Shown: piece after piece, positions 49,581-59,300 of the stretch
Numbering within the stretch: position 1 is the first letter of the stretch
Layout: every line of letters begins with the position of its first letter
Assembly: GCA_001792895.1 (NCBI GenBank)
Contig: MARA01000006.1
Coordinates: forward strand, 1,984,001 to 2,048,000
Reading direction: 5' to 3'
Source: Lentinus brumalis
Lineage: Eukaryota > Basidiomycota > Agaricomycetes > Polyporales > Polyporaceae
Length of the DNA: 64,000 bases
The notes under the pieces: model-generated
What the model was told of the DNA's origin: nothing
The model's input: the letters and a program-made list of their open reading frames with translations, nothing else
Database searches by the model: none
Position numbers and translations under genes: made by a program

Positions 49581-50433
49581 CTTCGCCCTTCACAGCTTCA
49601 AGAACTCCGTCCGGGCCGCTGAGATCGACGGGACGAGAGACAAGAGCGCGAACCCGTATGTAAGTACGCACCTCTGTGTCATGAACCTACTTGCAATATA
49701 TCTTGCTGTCTTTATTCGGCGCACTGTAGCCCTAGCGGTATCGCGAGAGCGTGAGACTTGTGTTCCACTAGCAGCCTGGCACCTGAGTGAGTCATGCGAG
49801 GTACAGGTAAGTCGCTGCTCTCCAATCTCGCGGCGCAGGATCTCACGTACCGGATAGATTGCGATCTGTAACCGCAACGCAGATCGCCGTGCTCGCTCCC
49901 GGAATCGGGGCGTCGGCGTGTTGCTGAGTTCCTAGCAGATGGAAATGGCGTCGTGCCGACAGCTGTCCTGGAACGTCAGTTGTCAACCGACACGCGAGCG
50001 ACAGTAGCACTCACGCGCTGGATCGATGCACTGCACGAAGTGATAACGCGTGCCGGCAACCTGCGCATAGCTGCAGGTGAGTACAGATTCGTCTGCGATG
50101 TATTACGTACCGTAAATATAGCTTCGACTGCGCTGTGTGTTCCCGGAGGGAGGTCGGCCTATAGTGCGCTGCGCACGGCCTACACAGTGCAAAGTTAGAT
50201 TCACGAACACTGCGGACTATGAAGTTGAGAACGTACCTGCCGTTTTGAGAGCGATCCTTCCTTGCAATGCTCACTTGCGTTTGTGTCTAGAGATATGTCA
50301 GCAGAACTGCATCCACTCATTCCTCGTGGAAGCAACTTACCCAGGAACTGTCGCAGACCGTCCCAGATCCAGCAAGGTGCAAGCCGGCTGCTTGGCAGGC
50401 ACTATCAGTACACGTCCGACGCTCGTGTGGATG
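49418..50433. repeat. Identical 1016-bp tract shared with unit 6 (59605-60620)
   Basis: Compared line by line, this stretch is identical to 59605-60620 at a constant offset of 10187. It is bounded by a/g at 49417/59604 and c/a at 50434/60621. Other units differ from it at many sites, including taaatatag against gtgaataatag. Confidence 0.92.
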
Positions 50434-51344
50434 CGCAGAGGGAGCTGACGAGCGACAGAAGCCCGACGAGAAGGGTGATCTCCGGGCGTCTGATAAGCGA
50501 GATTGCGATCTGCGCTGGCGGTGAGTCCGAACTTTCCACATGTAGACTGAATAGCTGACGTACCGACAGAGCGCGGCCAATACGAAACGTACCAGGAGTA
50601 AGTGCTGTCCGTACGGGATCTCCGGAGGGTGCCTGACAGCGGATCTGACTGTTTACTCGAAATCTGTGAGAAAGTCGGCTAGATAGGACCCAGGACGAGG
50701 AGCACTCACTGCGTTAGATGGGGATCCGGGCTGAAGTTAGACTGCGTACATACGCCTATGATGTAAGGTCTGGATCTGGGCGTATCAGACGTGCTGCCGT
50801 AGGCAAAGAGGAAATGACTATTAGCATGTTGCAGACACGAGTTGAAATGATCAGCTCACCGACTCGCACGAGCCGTTGACAATAGACGTCTGGGATCAAA
50901 CAATGGCGGGAGCGGCATTCTTACCGTACAGGTGTTCCGGGACTTGGTGGAAGCGAGATGGATAGATACAGGACCGAGGGAGCGGATGCCGAGACTCATG
51001 ATGAGCTCAAGCCTGAGGGGACGTGGACACGGAGTCGATAGAGGGCGGCACGGAGACGGCGAGCACCGAACAGGTAGGCGAGATAGATGATATAGAGGAG
51101 GAGGGGAGGAGAGGATGGGAGAGGGGCAGCGGAGGATGCTGAGGCTGTCGTCGACTGGCAGGGGTATTTGTACTCCGTGAGCAGACGAGCTGCGCGTAGT
51201 TCGCGCAAGATCCTCAATACTCCGAGAGCGGAGCTTACGGAGCTCTATCCCCAAGAATACGTCAGCTGCAAACGCTATGGGAAACCTGTCCGGATGCGAA
51301 CCAACCAGGTAGCGCCACGGGGGAGTGGGAGGACAGCGGGGCAA
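49851..51344 (-). CDS. Unrecognised spliced gene, unit 5/6 junction copy
   Basis: Same gene as at 60038-61562. Exons a-f are 50663-50564, 50514-50341, 50286-50237, 50179-50111, 50070-50015 and 49967-49851, with introns of 49, 54, 57, 40 and 47 nt; an upstream intron is 50709-50664. The 5' exon is open for 162 codons from 51344 (ADVFLGIELRKLRSRSIEDL) and reaches donor GTGAGC near 50860. A four-base loss near 50743 disrupts the small linking exon. Exons c-f are identical to the unit 6/7 copy. Confidence 0.5.
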
Positions 51345-51465
51345 AGTGTGGGGATGCCCAGACAGCTGAAACGAGAGTTCCTAGCTTCTGGGTTGTTTCC
51401 AGACCCGCGTACTTGTTAGGGCGGTGTTCGGGTAGGTATATGAGCGCTCTGATGTGATGGCGCAT
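51262..51465 (-). CDS. Conserved 67-codon frame upstream of the junction gene (unit 6)
   Basis: An ATG frame beginning MRHHIRALIYLPEHRPNKYA and ending at the same stop in unit 1 (753-550), unit 3 (20903-20700), unit 4 (30213-30010), unit 5 (41557-41354) and unit 6. It overlaps the start of the 162-codon exon in another frame. It could be an upstream exon of the same gene or an upstream ORF. It has no recognised domain. Confidence 0.35.
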   Translation of the reverse strand: MRHHIRALIYLPEHRPNKYAGLETTQKLGTLVSAVWASPHFAPLSSHSPVALPGWFASGQVSHSVCS

Positions 51466-51547
51466 TCATTTTCGCCCGCTGCCGTCGTACATTTGCTCAG
51501 CGAGGCAGGAGGAGAGGGTCCCTCCACGGTGCGGTCTTCCGGGGTTA

Positions 51548-51751
51548 TCATCCTGGTTTACGTAGCATTTCCGCCCATGATTGCCATTGAACTAGCTCGG
51601 CTAGTATGCTGTTGCCAAATAGGACGAGTTGCAGCCTGTATCCTGAGGCAGCCGTTCTGATTTCAGGCCCAGAGAGCTTGATTGGGGTGAATGGAGCATA
51701 GAGTCCTCCAAGGTATCTATGCTCCTGGAACTTGTCAGATCTGTTCAGTAG
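51548..51751 (-). pseudogene. 67-codon coding-like segment without ATG (unit 6)
   Basis: On the minus strand the frame opens LLNRSDKFQEYRCLGGLYAP and stays open through ILAELVQWQSWAEMLRKPG to a TGA. Codon use has more A and T in third positions than the glycosyltransferase. In units 1 and 2 the matching region reads LLDYIDKFREYRCLEGLYAL and then breaks. Amino-acid sense is kept across diverged copies while the nucleotides change, which suggests a former coding exon. I do not recognise the family. Confidence 0.4.
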
Positions 51752-52668
51752 TCCGTAGCATGCTACAACGACCTAGAGCTGGATGGTGAACTCAGAATCT
51801 ATCGAGTTCAAGTGGAGCGCACTGTACGGACAAAGTTGCGAAGTATCAAAGCGCCCGGCGGTAGTGTTGCCTCGTGCCGGCAATCGGCCACTCTGCTCAT
51901 TGCATTATCGCACGTCCCGCGTTCCTGAAGCTCTCATGGCATGTCTGCAGCCCTTACTACATGACCACTTCCGCTCCGAGCCGCAAGGACCTCGCGATTG
52001 CAGTTGTCCAATGCGGTAACTCGACGATGAGGTGCTAAGCTGCAGACAAGCTGCAAGCCTGCTCTGCTGACTTTACTCAGCATTCATGAGGCCTCTGTCT
52101 GCGCTGATTGCCCGTGTTCATGCAGATTACTTAGACGGAGGTATTCCAATGCTACTTCTGAGCCCAGACCCACGTCCACCCGCAAGGTCACCAGCTTGAT
52201 ACGTAAGCATGCTTGAGGTGGATGTTTAACTCGCTTGCCGTGGCTAAGCGGCCGCTATCAGCCGCAATTACTCGCTTCCAGGGCTCCCAGCTCTGTGTGC
52301 CACGTCGACTCTGACCACGGCGCCCACCATCCCCCTCGCACAACCCATTCTGCTCGCAAGTTCCTCGAACTCCGTCGAATTCAATCTTCTCAATTATGCC
52401 GTCTCAACACGATGTATTCTGCCGTGTTGGGTTTCATAAGTATTCTACATCCACACTTGCTCGCCGTTGTGAGCTGCGACCGCCCCAATCCCATGCTCCT
52501 CGCCCCTGGGTGTCAACCATCAACTATTCCTGCTCTCCAGTAAGTATGTATGCTTGCGCCTCGAAGCAACACTGATTCTGGTCCCCGAAGGCGCGGTTGG
52601 CCTCGAGCCTGGCTGCATACTGAAGACCGAATGACAGTGTCCGTTCGAGTGTCGACCTGTGCCTGCAG

Positions 52669-52706
52669 GAGACGGTGAGTACCGCAGGAGACGGTGAGTA
52701 CCGCAG
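52669..52706. repeat. 19-bp tandem duplication (unit 6)
   Basis: The segment ggagacggtgagtaccgca occurs twice in succession, duplicating a GTGAGT splice-donor-like site. The other units have one copy. Confidence 0.9.
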
Positions 52707-52889
52707 GATCCTGTATGACTATCGGGACACTCACATGCTCGATCCAGACTCGGTTCCAGCGTGCAACGGCCCTTCATCTTGTCCCCGCCACACCCGGCCG
52801 CTGTGAAGACTGTCGGAGAGCGACTGCACGGTGAGTTCCCCCGTATCGGGTAGCACTGCATCCTGTCAGATCACTTACGCTTTCTGAAT

Positions 52890-53270
52890 ATGCAACTCTT
52901 CTGGCCGCTGTCGACGATAAGTTCGCGCCACTCTGCTCTCTTTCCTTCTCGACTGCAATCGTCTGCAGACAGACACCCCAGAACTGTGTCGTCTCGACTT
53001 GCCCAGCACACAACAAACGACTCAGCTGCACCATGCTCACCGGCAAGTCACCGCGCCGCAGCAGCGACCTACGCCAGCTTGCTCGACTGGCTCGCCATAT
53101 TGGACGACGGTCGCTGCGCTCCCGGGATTGTAAGTCGGTGAGTTCTCTTGAACTATGTAGCACCGCACGCTTCGATATCACTCACGCCTTGTGGAATACG
53201 CAGCTCTTCGGAGTCGAGGTCTACTCGGCGCTCATGACCTCGGAGTCGTCCGCGGGGCCTACCTTTCTCT
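52890..53270 (+). pseudogene. Plus-strand two-exon coding-like segment (unit 6)
   Basis: A frame from 52890 encodes AAAATYASLLDWLAILDDGR and reaches donor GTAAGT at 53130. The acceptor GCAG ends at 53203, and the frame resumes in phase with LFGVEVYSALMTSESSAGPT, then meets TAG. The 74-nt intron varies in length between units (64 nt at 2632-2695 in unit 1) while the flanking codons are kept, which favours a real former intron on this strand. Unit 3 has lost the acceptor. The gene is not recognised and is broken in every unit. Confidence 0.35.
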
Positions 53271-53973
53271 AGAACATCAGCACACATGCATAGACTGCCT
53301 TAGAACTTCCCCCTCGGAGGAGACCGTCGCTCGGGCTCGCACACACAGAGCCGCTCGATGCGCTCCCGGCCTACTCTCGGAGCTCGTCCTTCCGAGTCGC
53401 GGTCGCTCATGGCACGCGCCCGCCGCTGTCCGTGCTGCCGGCCCAGCCTCGCCGAAATCGATCCCGGAGTCGAAACCTACCGAGCTCACTGTGCCCGGTA
53501 GCTCAAGCTCACGCTCACCTACAGGGCCTTTTGCAAAGTCGCATAATCGTGCCGAAGTCAATCAGCACTCGCAGGTATGTCTTCCGTTGTTCGTACTTGC
53601 CTTGTTTTCACTCACCTTCACGTGGAACCAGGAGAGCGTGTTGCAGAGACTCGCTGCCTGGCGTTGTGACTGGGGATGGCAGGAGTTGTGTGTAGAATGC
53701 AGGCGCATAGACAGCGGAGTGAGGTACGTGACTTGCCTCTTCGTGTCGCTTTCCATACCGGCGCGGACGCATATACCGCATGAGTATGGAGGGCGCGTTC
53801 GAGCACTTGCTGCGACTATCGGCTGCCTTGTACTGTTTGCAGGCTTGAGCAGAGCTTCATGTGTGCCGGTGTTGTGGACGGGCGCGGGGGACGCAGACGA
53901 GGAGTCGGTCGCATCGACATGGTGGGCAGAAGGAAAGAGCGACGCACGCGGACGACACACAGTGCCCGGATAG
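53191..53973 (+). CDS. 260-codon plus-strand frame (unit 6)
   Basis: Begins MEYAALRSRGLLGAHDLGVV and is the longest version of this frame. Its second half contains SPTGPFAKSHNRAEVNQHSQ, a 57-nt stretch at 53575-53631 with GTATGT donor and CCAG acceptor that can be read through or spliced without changing frame, then ESVLQRLAAWRCDWGWQELC and a Cys-containing tail with EESVASTWWAE before the stop. It overlaps a minus-strand frame of similar quality at 54170-53562. Which strand is transcribed cannot be settled here. Confidence 0.35.
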   Translation: MEYAALRSRGLLGAHDLGVVRGAYLSLEHQHTCIDCLRTSPSEETVARARTHRAARCAPGLLSELVLPSRGRSWHAPAAVRAAGPASPKSIPESKPTELTVPGSSSSRSPTGPFAKSHNRAEVNQHSQVCLPLFVLALFSLTFTWNQESVLQRLAAWRCDWGWQELCVECRRIDSGVRYVTCLFVSLSIPARTHIPHEYGGRVRALAATIGCLVLFAGLSRASCVPVLWTGAGDADEESVASTWWAEGKSDARGRHTVPG

Positions 53974-54170
53974 GCGCCCGTTAGCTGAACGCGGATTTGG
54001 ACGTCTCGCGTGCCGTTCTCAGCTCGTAGTTCACCCACATCGTGTACTCTGTAGTCCTGAATAACAAGACCCTGTCTGCCATCGAACTTGGTGTTCTGCC
54101 AGCCTCTCCTCCTGCACGAGAAAACATCCCCTCCCCAGAGAACACCCACCCCCAGAACACCACAGAACAC
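53562..54170 (-). CDS. 202-codon minus-strand frame downstream of the glycosyltransferase (unit 6)
   Basis: It starts just past the glycosyltransferase stop on the same strand. The N-terminus is encoded by the minisatellite (Trp/Gly/Val-rich). The middle reads ELRAENGTRDVQIRVQLTGA, and the C-terminus includes RQVTYLTPLSMRLHSTHNSC and ends GRHTCEC. It could be a separate gene, a 3' UTR ORF, or the antisense shadow of 53191-53973. No domain is recognised. Confidence 0.35.
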   Translation of the reverse strand: MFCGVLGVGVLWGGDVFSCRRRGWQNTKFDGRQGLVIQDYRVHDVGELRAENGTRDVQIRVQLTGAYPGTVCRPRASLFPSAHHVDATDSSSASPAPVHNTGTHEALLKPANSTRQPIVAASARTRPPYSCGICVRAGMESDTKRQVTYLTPLSMRLHSTHNSCHPQSQRQAASLCNTLSWFHVKVSENKASTNNGRHTCEC

Positions 54171-54215
54171 CTACCCCCAGAACACCACAAGACGCCCTAT
54201 TGCCCCCAGAACACG
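54129..54215. repeat. CAGAACACC minisatellite (unit 6, expanded)
   Basis: Long form resembling unit 2, with cccccagaacaccacagaacaccta and acaagacgccc variants. Confidence 0.8.
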
Positions 54216-54221
54216 CTAAGT

Positions 54222-56395
54222 TCAGCATTCGTTCTGGAGCAGGAAACCGTCGGGCTCGCTTGCGGCGCCGCAACACGAGGCTACCAGTCGCCCGCCGCCG
54301 CCGCCCGCCCTGCGGCTAGATATCCGCGCATTCGCGTAGATCCTGCGCACGAGCGCACTTTGCACAGGGACAGCAGTCGGTCCGCGCGCACACTCTGTAT
54401 TCCAGGCATAAGATATATTTTCTGCTCTACATACATCGTAGCTACCCTCGCACCGCGCCACGTCCGCCACAGCACCCGAAATACCAGCCGCGTAGACGAC
54501 GTAGCCGACGAAGAACGGACCAGCGAGGAGGGTGAAGGGGTTGAACAGCTTGTCCACCTGGGCCCTGTGTCAGCCAATCCGACATTTCACGACGAGCGAA
54601 GCGCTCACCATCGTGTAGGCGACGTAGGGATGCGAAGTCCAGACGTGGCGCTCCATGAACAGAGAACGGAGATCCGACCGCCAAGTATTACGCGTCCACC
54701 GGAGTACCTGCTTGAGGAAACGCCAGTTCGGCTTCATCGTGGAGAGAAGCTCGGCCTCCTTGCAGCACTGGACGTATGTGCTCCAGCCGTGGCTGACCAT
54801 CCATCGCGTGAGGAACTTGTCGTCACCCGAGTTCAGCTGGTACTTCCCGAGCCAGTAGTCGTGCGTGAAGCCGTGCAAGAACTCAGGGTCCTTCAAGATG
54901 ACCGTGCGATACGCGGCGGTACGTCCAGACAGACACGGCAGACCACCGTCGATATGGGTCGACGAGGAGATCTCGATGTTCCGAATCGAGAGGCGGAACG
55001 CGGCGAGAACCTCCCAGACCGTCATGCGCTTCCCGACAGGCTGGACGCGCTGCGACGTGCCCACACCGCCAACCTTCTGGTCCTCGAAGCAAGCGAGGGT
55101 GTAAGGCAACAGGGTGGGCGGCCAGATGGCGTCGTCGTCGGCGAAGACGATGATATCGGTAGTGACGTTTTTGATGCCGTGCGACATCTGGAGGCGCTTG
55201 TTGGCGAAAGGGACGGTCAGGACGCGGATGCGCTCAGGGTCGACGGCGTTCGCGAGGTCCTGCAGCGGCCCCAGCATCTTCTCCTCGGTGATGATGAGAA
55301 TCTCCTTGGGCTTGCCGACGAGCCAACTGTGCGCGGCCTCCTTGAACTCCTCGCCGGCGTCGATGGTGGGCACGATGATGGTGACATCCTCTTCTGCGAT
55401 GTAGGTCGGGTTCTCGGGTAGGGGGACTGGGCGGTAGGTGAGGGAGGCGGCAATTCGTATTAGGTACCACAAGTATCGATAAAAGCTGCGGGAATGTCAG
55501 CAAGGCCGCGGCGGATGTGAAGGGCGGAACGCTGCGAGCTGGGCGCGATAATCGGGCGAACAACGCAGAGCGGCAGGCGCTTGACCACCACGAGACTCTC
55601 TACAGTCCAGCCGGTGCTCCCCCAGAAAAGCGACATTCTGACCCGTGGCATAGTGTGCGTACCCAGAGGGTAAGAACACAGATCGAGAGAGACAAGGAGA
55701 GATGGGCGCCTGCCAGTTGCAGAGCAACGGACGACACAGACCTCGGCGGCTGTGGGCTCAAGTTACAGAGGAGCGAGAGGGCCGAGCTCTGCGAGCTGAC
55801 AGCGAGCGGCGAGAATCACGAAGGGCGGGGAGGGCCTGCTACCGTCCACTGCATCAGAGTGACGCACCCCCGCATCGACAACACTCGCGCACGACACAGC
55901 CCACCGTCGGTGCCCGCCCACGTCTATCGACGCTTCGAGAGGGTCAATCAAGAGGCACGAGAGGCCTGAACACCGCCAGAGGATAGCTAACGGCGAGGAT
56001 GTGGGACAATGAAGGGCGGTGAGGGCCGCTCCATCGGGGTGACGAACGCCGGGCATCGAGTTGACGAGCCGCGAGCGTGCACGACGCAGCCCACCATCGG
56101 TGCCCGCCCACGTCTATCGGGGCTCTGAGGTAGCGAAAGTGATTACCCTCTTGCGCGGGCGATGACCGCAGAACACCGTGCAAAGCCCAGCGCACCGCTG
56201 CCAGCCTCTCCCGAGACTAGCGACGTCCTCATGCTCCCTCGCAGACGAAACCCGCAGCGTCCCGTAGCATATAAGAAGATGTGCTCACCCAATGACCCCG
56301 AATGGTACAACTGGCGACGGGTGTCAGCAACGGAGCTCCTCGTTCGCGACGGGGCACTCACAGACTGGGAAGTGGTCCGAGGTCAACCGGAGCAT
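54222..56395 (-). CDS. Cps1-like family 2 glycosyltransferase, best-preserved copy (unit 6), four exons
   Basis: Predicted processive membrane glycosyltransferase that would build an extracellular polysaccharide from a nucleotide sugar; the product cannot be read from sequence. Exons by splice signals: 56395-56362, 56310-56289, 55485-54609 and 54557-54222, giving 422 codons. The ATG has an in-frame TGA five codons upstream. The N-terminus MLRLTSDHFPVFVPFGVIGF is assembled across introns 1 and 2 (51 and 803 nt). Family motifs: VTIIVPT at about 53-59, DDD at 135-137, GGLPCLSGRTAAYR at 199-212, GDDKFLTRW at 239-247, QVLRW at 278-282. Intron 3 (54608-54558, 51 nt, donor GTGAGC, CTGAC branch) joins in phase to KLFNPFTLLAGPFFVGY, the expected membrane segment. 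About 35 codons into exon 4 the sequence stops resembling the family and becomes Arg/Gly-rich, so the C-terminus is probably lost. Family assignment is secure; activity is doubtful. Confidence 0.85.
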
Positions 56396-56399
56396 GGCG

Positions 56400-59300
56400 A
56401 CCCACCCTCAGGCGTCGGTCGACAAAACAAAGAAAGCAGTAAACGAGCGGGAGGGTTGCTGGGACGGCGGGGACGACGGGAGGGGGTCGCAGCACGGCGA
56501 CGACGGAGGGCGGTGGCGAGTGCCTTTGAGCGTCCTTCCCGTCGTCCAGCCGCAGATGCCAGCCCAGCGGAGTCTCAATCGCTTGCCATTTCCGGCCGCT
56601 CGTTTCACACAGCATCGGCGTGATGGTCGCAGCCGGCCTCGCTCGCCGGAGTCTGCATCTCTCCTGCGACATGCTGAGGGAGCTCTGCGTCATTCGTGCG
56701 CTGCTCGCAATGCTTCGCGGACATCGACTGCTCACTGCGTCTGCCCCGTCCGAGTCTCGTCCTGGCAGCGTCGGTGCGTCGGTCGGTGGTCGCCAGGCCT
56801 GCATCACTCCGCAGCCGCCGTCCGCGCAAACACGCTGACCGCCCCGGCCACCAGTTCCGCTCGTTCGCGCTCCTGCAACACGCACATCCAATGCCGCATC
56901 GCCTCGACGCCATCCTATGGTATGTCCCTCGTCCGCTGTAGACACGCAGACCGCACATGTACTAGTCCAGCGAGTAATCGAACACGCTTCGCCCCTCCGA
57001 GTCTGTGCGCATCCCCGGAGACACACCGTGCAGTTCGCTGTACGCGGACGCGCGCATGTCCCTGTAAGCAACGTCCTCCACAGGGCCCCCGTTCTATTCA
57101 TGCCAAGACGCCTTGCATGTCCATGCGATATACACGGACCTGGTACACAGTACGAATCGCCGGCAAGACCTTGGCGCATCGTCCCGCACACAGGTGAATA
57201 TCTATTCCTCTTCTCCTTCTCGATGCACACTGACGTCTCGTTCGCGACTCATCTCAGGCGGCCGATTGACGCGTCCCGGCCACGCGTCGGACACAAACTC
57301 AGGACACTCGCGCCGTCCTTCAAGCAGTGACCTCATGCATCCCGGGCACCCGCCTTCCGACCTTCGTATCCTCCCGCACCTCTCGCAGTCGACCTGAAAC
57401 GCTCGGAAAGCCTGCACGTAACGCTGGAGACAATAGCGCAGTCTTCGGGCGACGTGCCGGGACGGTCAAACCTCCCTTACTCCCCACACTCCCAAGTACT
57501 CAGCTCTCGAATCCACCATCTCCCGACTACGCCTCGCCCCGAACGCCGTCAAACTCCGGACATACACTACACGAACACCAGGCGTTACGCATCCGCCATC
57601 TCATCCCCGTTCAGCGCGGTTCGGCTGTGCGCCGCCTGCGCGCGTCCAAGCAGCTCCGCCGACTTGCGACGACTCCTGCCCATGCAGATCCCGATGAACC
57701 CGCCCACAACCCTCACTACAGTACGCGCGAACACCAAAGATCCTTCCCCATCCGTCTCGCACCGATCCGGAGAGCCTCGAAACTCGACCGAAAGCTCGCT
57801 TCCACCGGGCACCACCACCCGAACCCGCCATATCTCAGCGCACCATCACCAGATCGCCGCAAAACGGTGCACGCAGGCCGCTGTGATACCAAGCATCATG
57901 CACGCGCAGCGCCAGCCCCGCCCGAGGGCTTCTCAAAGTCGACTTTTCGTGCGATTTCATTGCATTTTCAATCGCGACCGCCGACTTGCGGTGGCCCCCG
58001 CACATCTGCACCTCCACCAATCGGCGCGAAACTCCAGGAGCATTGTACGAGCACCCGAAGGAGCGTGTCCCAGCAGTTTCACGCCGATTCGTCGAGGTAC
58101 GATATCCGGTCCATGTCGCGTCTCCTGCTCACGCGCTGACTCGATCGCGACGTATCTCATGCAGACGTCGACGGACCGCCGCCAAATTTCGCGCAAAGCC
58201 TGCACCAACACCACTTCACCTGCACGCACAGTCGCGGGCCGTCCGAGGTGGTCTGAAACCCAGCCTTGGTGCGCGTTCATTGGGGTTTCGCACCGACCAT
58301 CAGGCTTGCGACGACCGCACCCCGACCGACCGGCAGGAACTCCAGGCACCACCGCCACGCACTCGTACGAGCGTGTCCCGGGCGTTCCGCGCCGATTCGT
58401 CGAGGTGCGAAGACCCGTCTCGACTCTCCAGGGCCGGAGGAGACGCAAACACACTATGGCATATCTCAGCACGGCGGCCACGGACCGCCGCGAGCCTTCG
58501 CATGCGCGCTGTGCTCACACCTCACACCCCGCATGCACGCTCGCAGCCCCGTCCGATGCGTTCTCAACATCGGCTTCCCGTGCGCGTTCGTCGCGACCGC
58601 CGACGGGTGCCGGCCACCGCGCACCCGTTCTTCAGTCAATTGGCATGAAGCTCTGGGAGCCACGTAGGTGCACCCGGCGGAGCGTGCTCCGAGCGTTTCA
58701 AGCGGATTCGTCGAGGTATGAGATGCCGGCGACATCGTGCCGGGCTGCTACTTACTCCCGCCCTGACGCGATGTCGACGTATCTGATTCTCAGGCGGACC
58801 CCGAGGGATCGCCACCAACTCCGGACGCGTGCTGCACGAGAACGACGCGTCTTGCACTCACCGTTCCAGCCCTATCCGAGCAGCTCGCGCAAGCTGCCAT
58901 TCAGGCGGTCCGACATCGCGCCTCGACAAGGAAAGCGTCGTACTTCGCCAAGTGCGTATCGAATCCCCGCCAGGCTCGGAAGGCGGCGTTGATGCATTCT
59001 ACAGAACTCGTCAGCGCCATGTTCGACACTCGCTGTCGCGTTCAGAAATCGGCACTGGCAGCAGCCTCCGCGGTGCGGATGGACGCTGCGTGGGGGACCC
59101 ATCGCGAGTCTCCCTCGCTGCCGCTGTGTCCCGCCTCTCAGCACTCGCCGCACCCCGTGAGCGCGCTGCTCAGTCGATCAGCTTCGACCCGGCGGGCATG
59201 GTGAGTGCGACTGCCTACGACATCCTCGTCGCGTACTAATCCAGCCGAACATAGACCCGTATCTCCGGTATGTCGAGCGCACTCTCCGCCGTCTAGCGTC

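Larger units (their letters stand above)
40805..50711. repeat. Tandem array unit 5
   Basis: Same element order as the other units. The 220-bp segment near 42650-42870 is present once instead of twice. The end of the unit (49418-50433) is identical to 59605-60620 of unit 6. Confidence 0.95.

Noticed and set aside
54042..55421. 459-codon plus-strand ORF
   Set aside because: It is antisense to the glycosyltransferase exon 3 whose motifs are unambiguous; the translation (Asp/Arg/Leu-rich) is the reverse-complement shadow of that exon.
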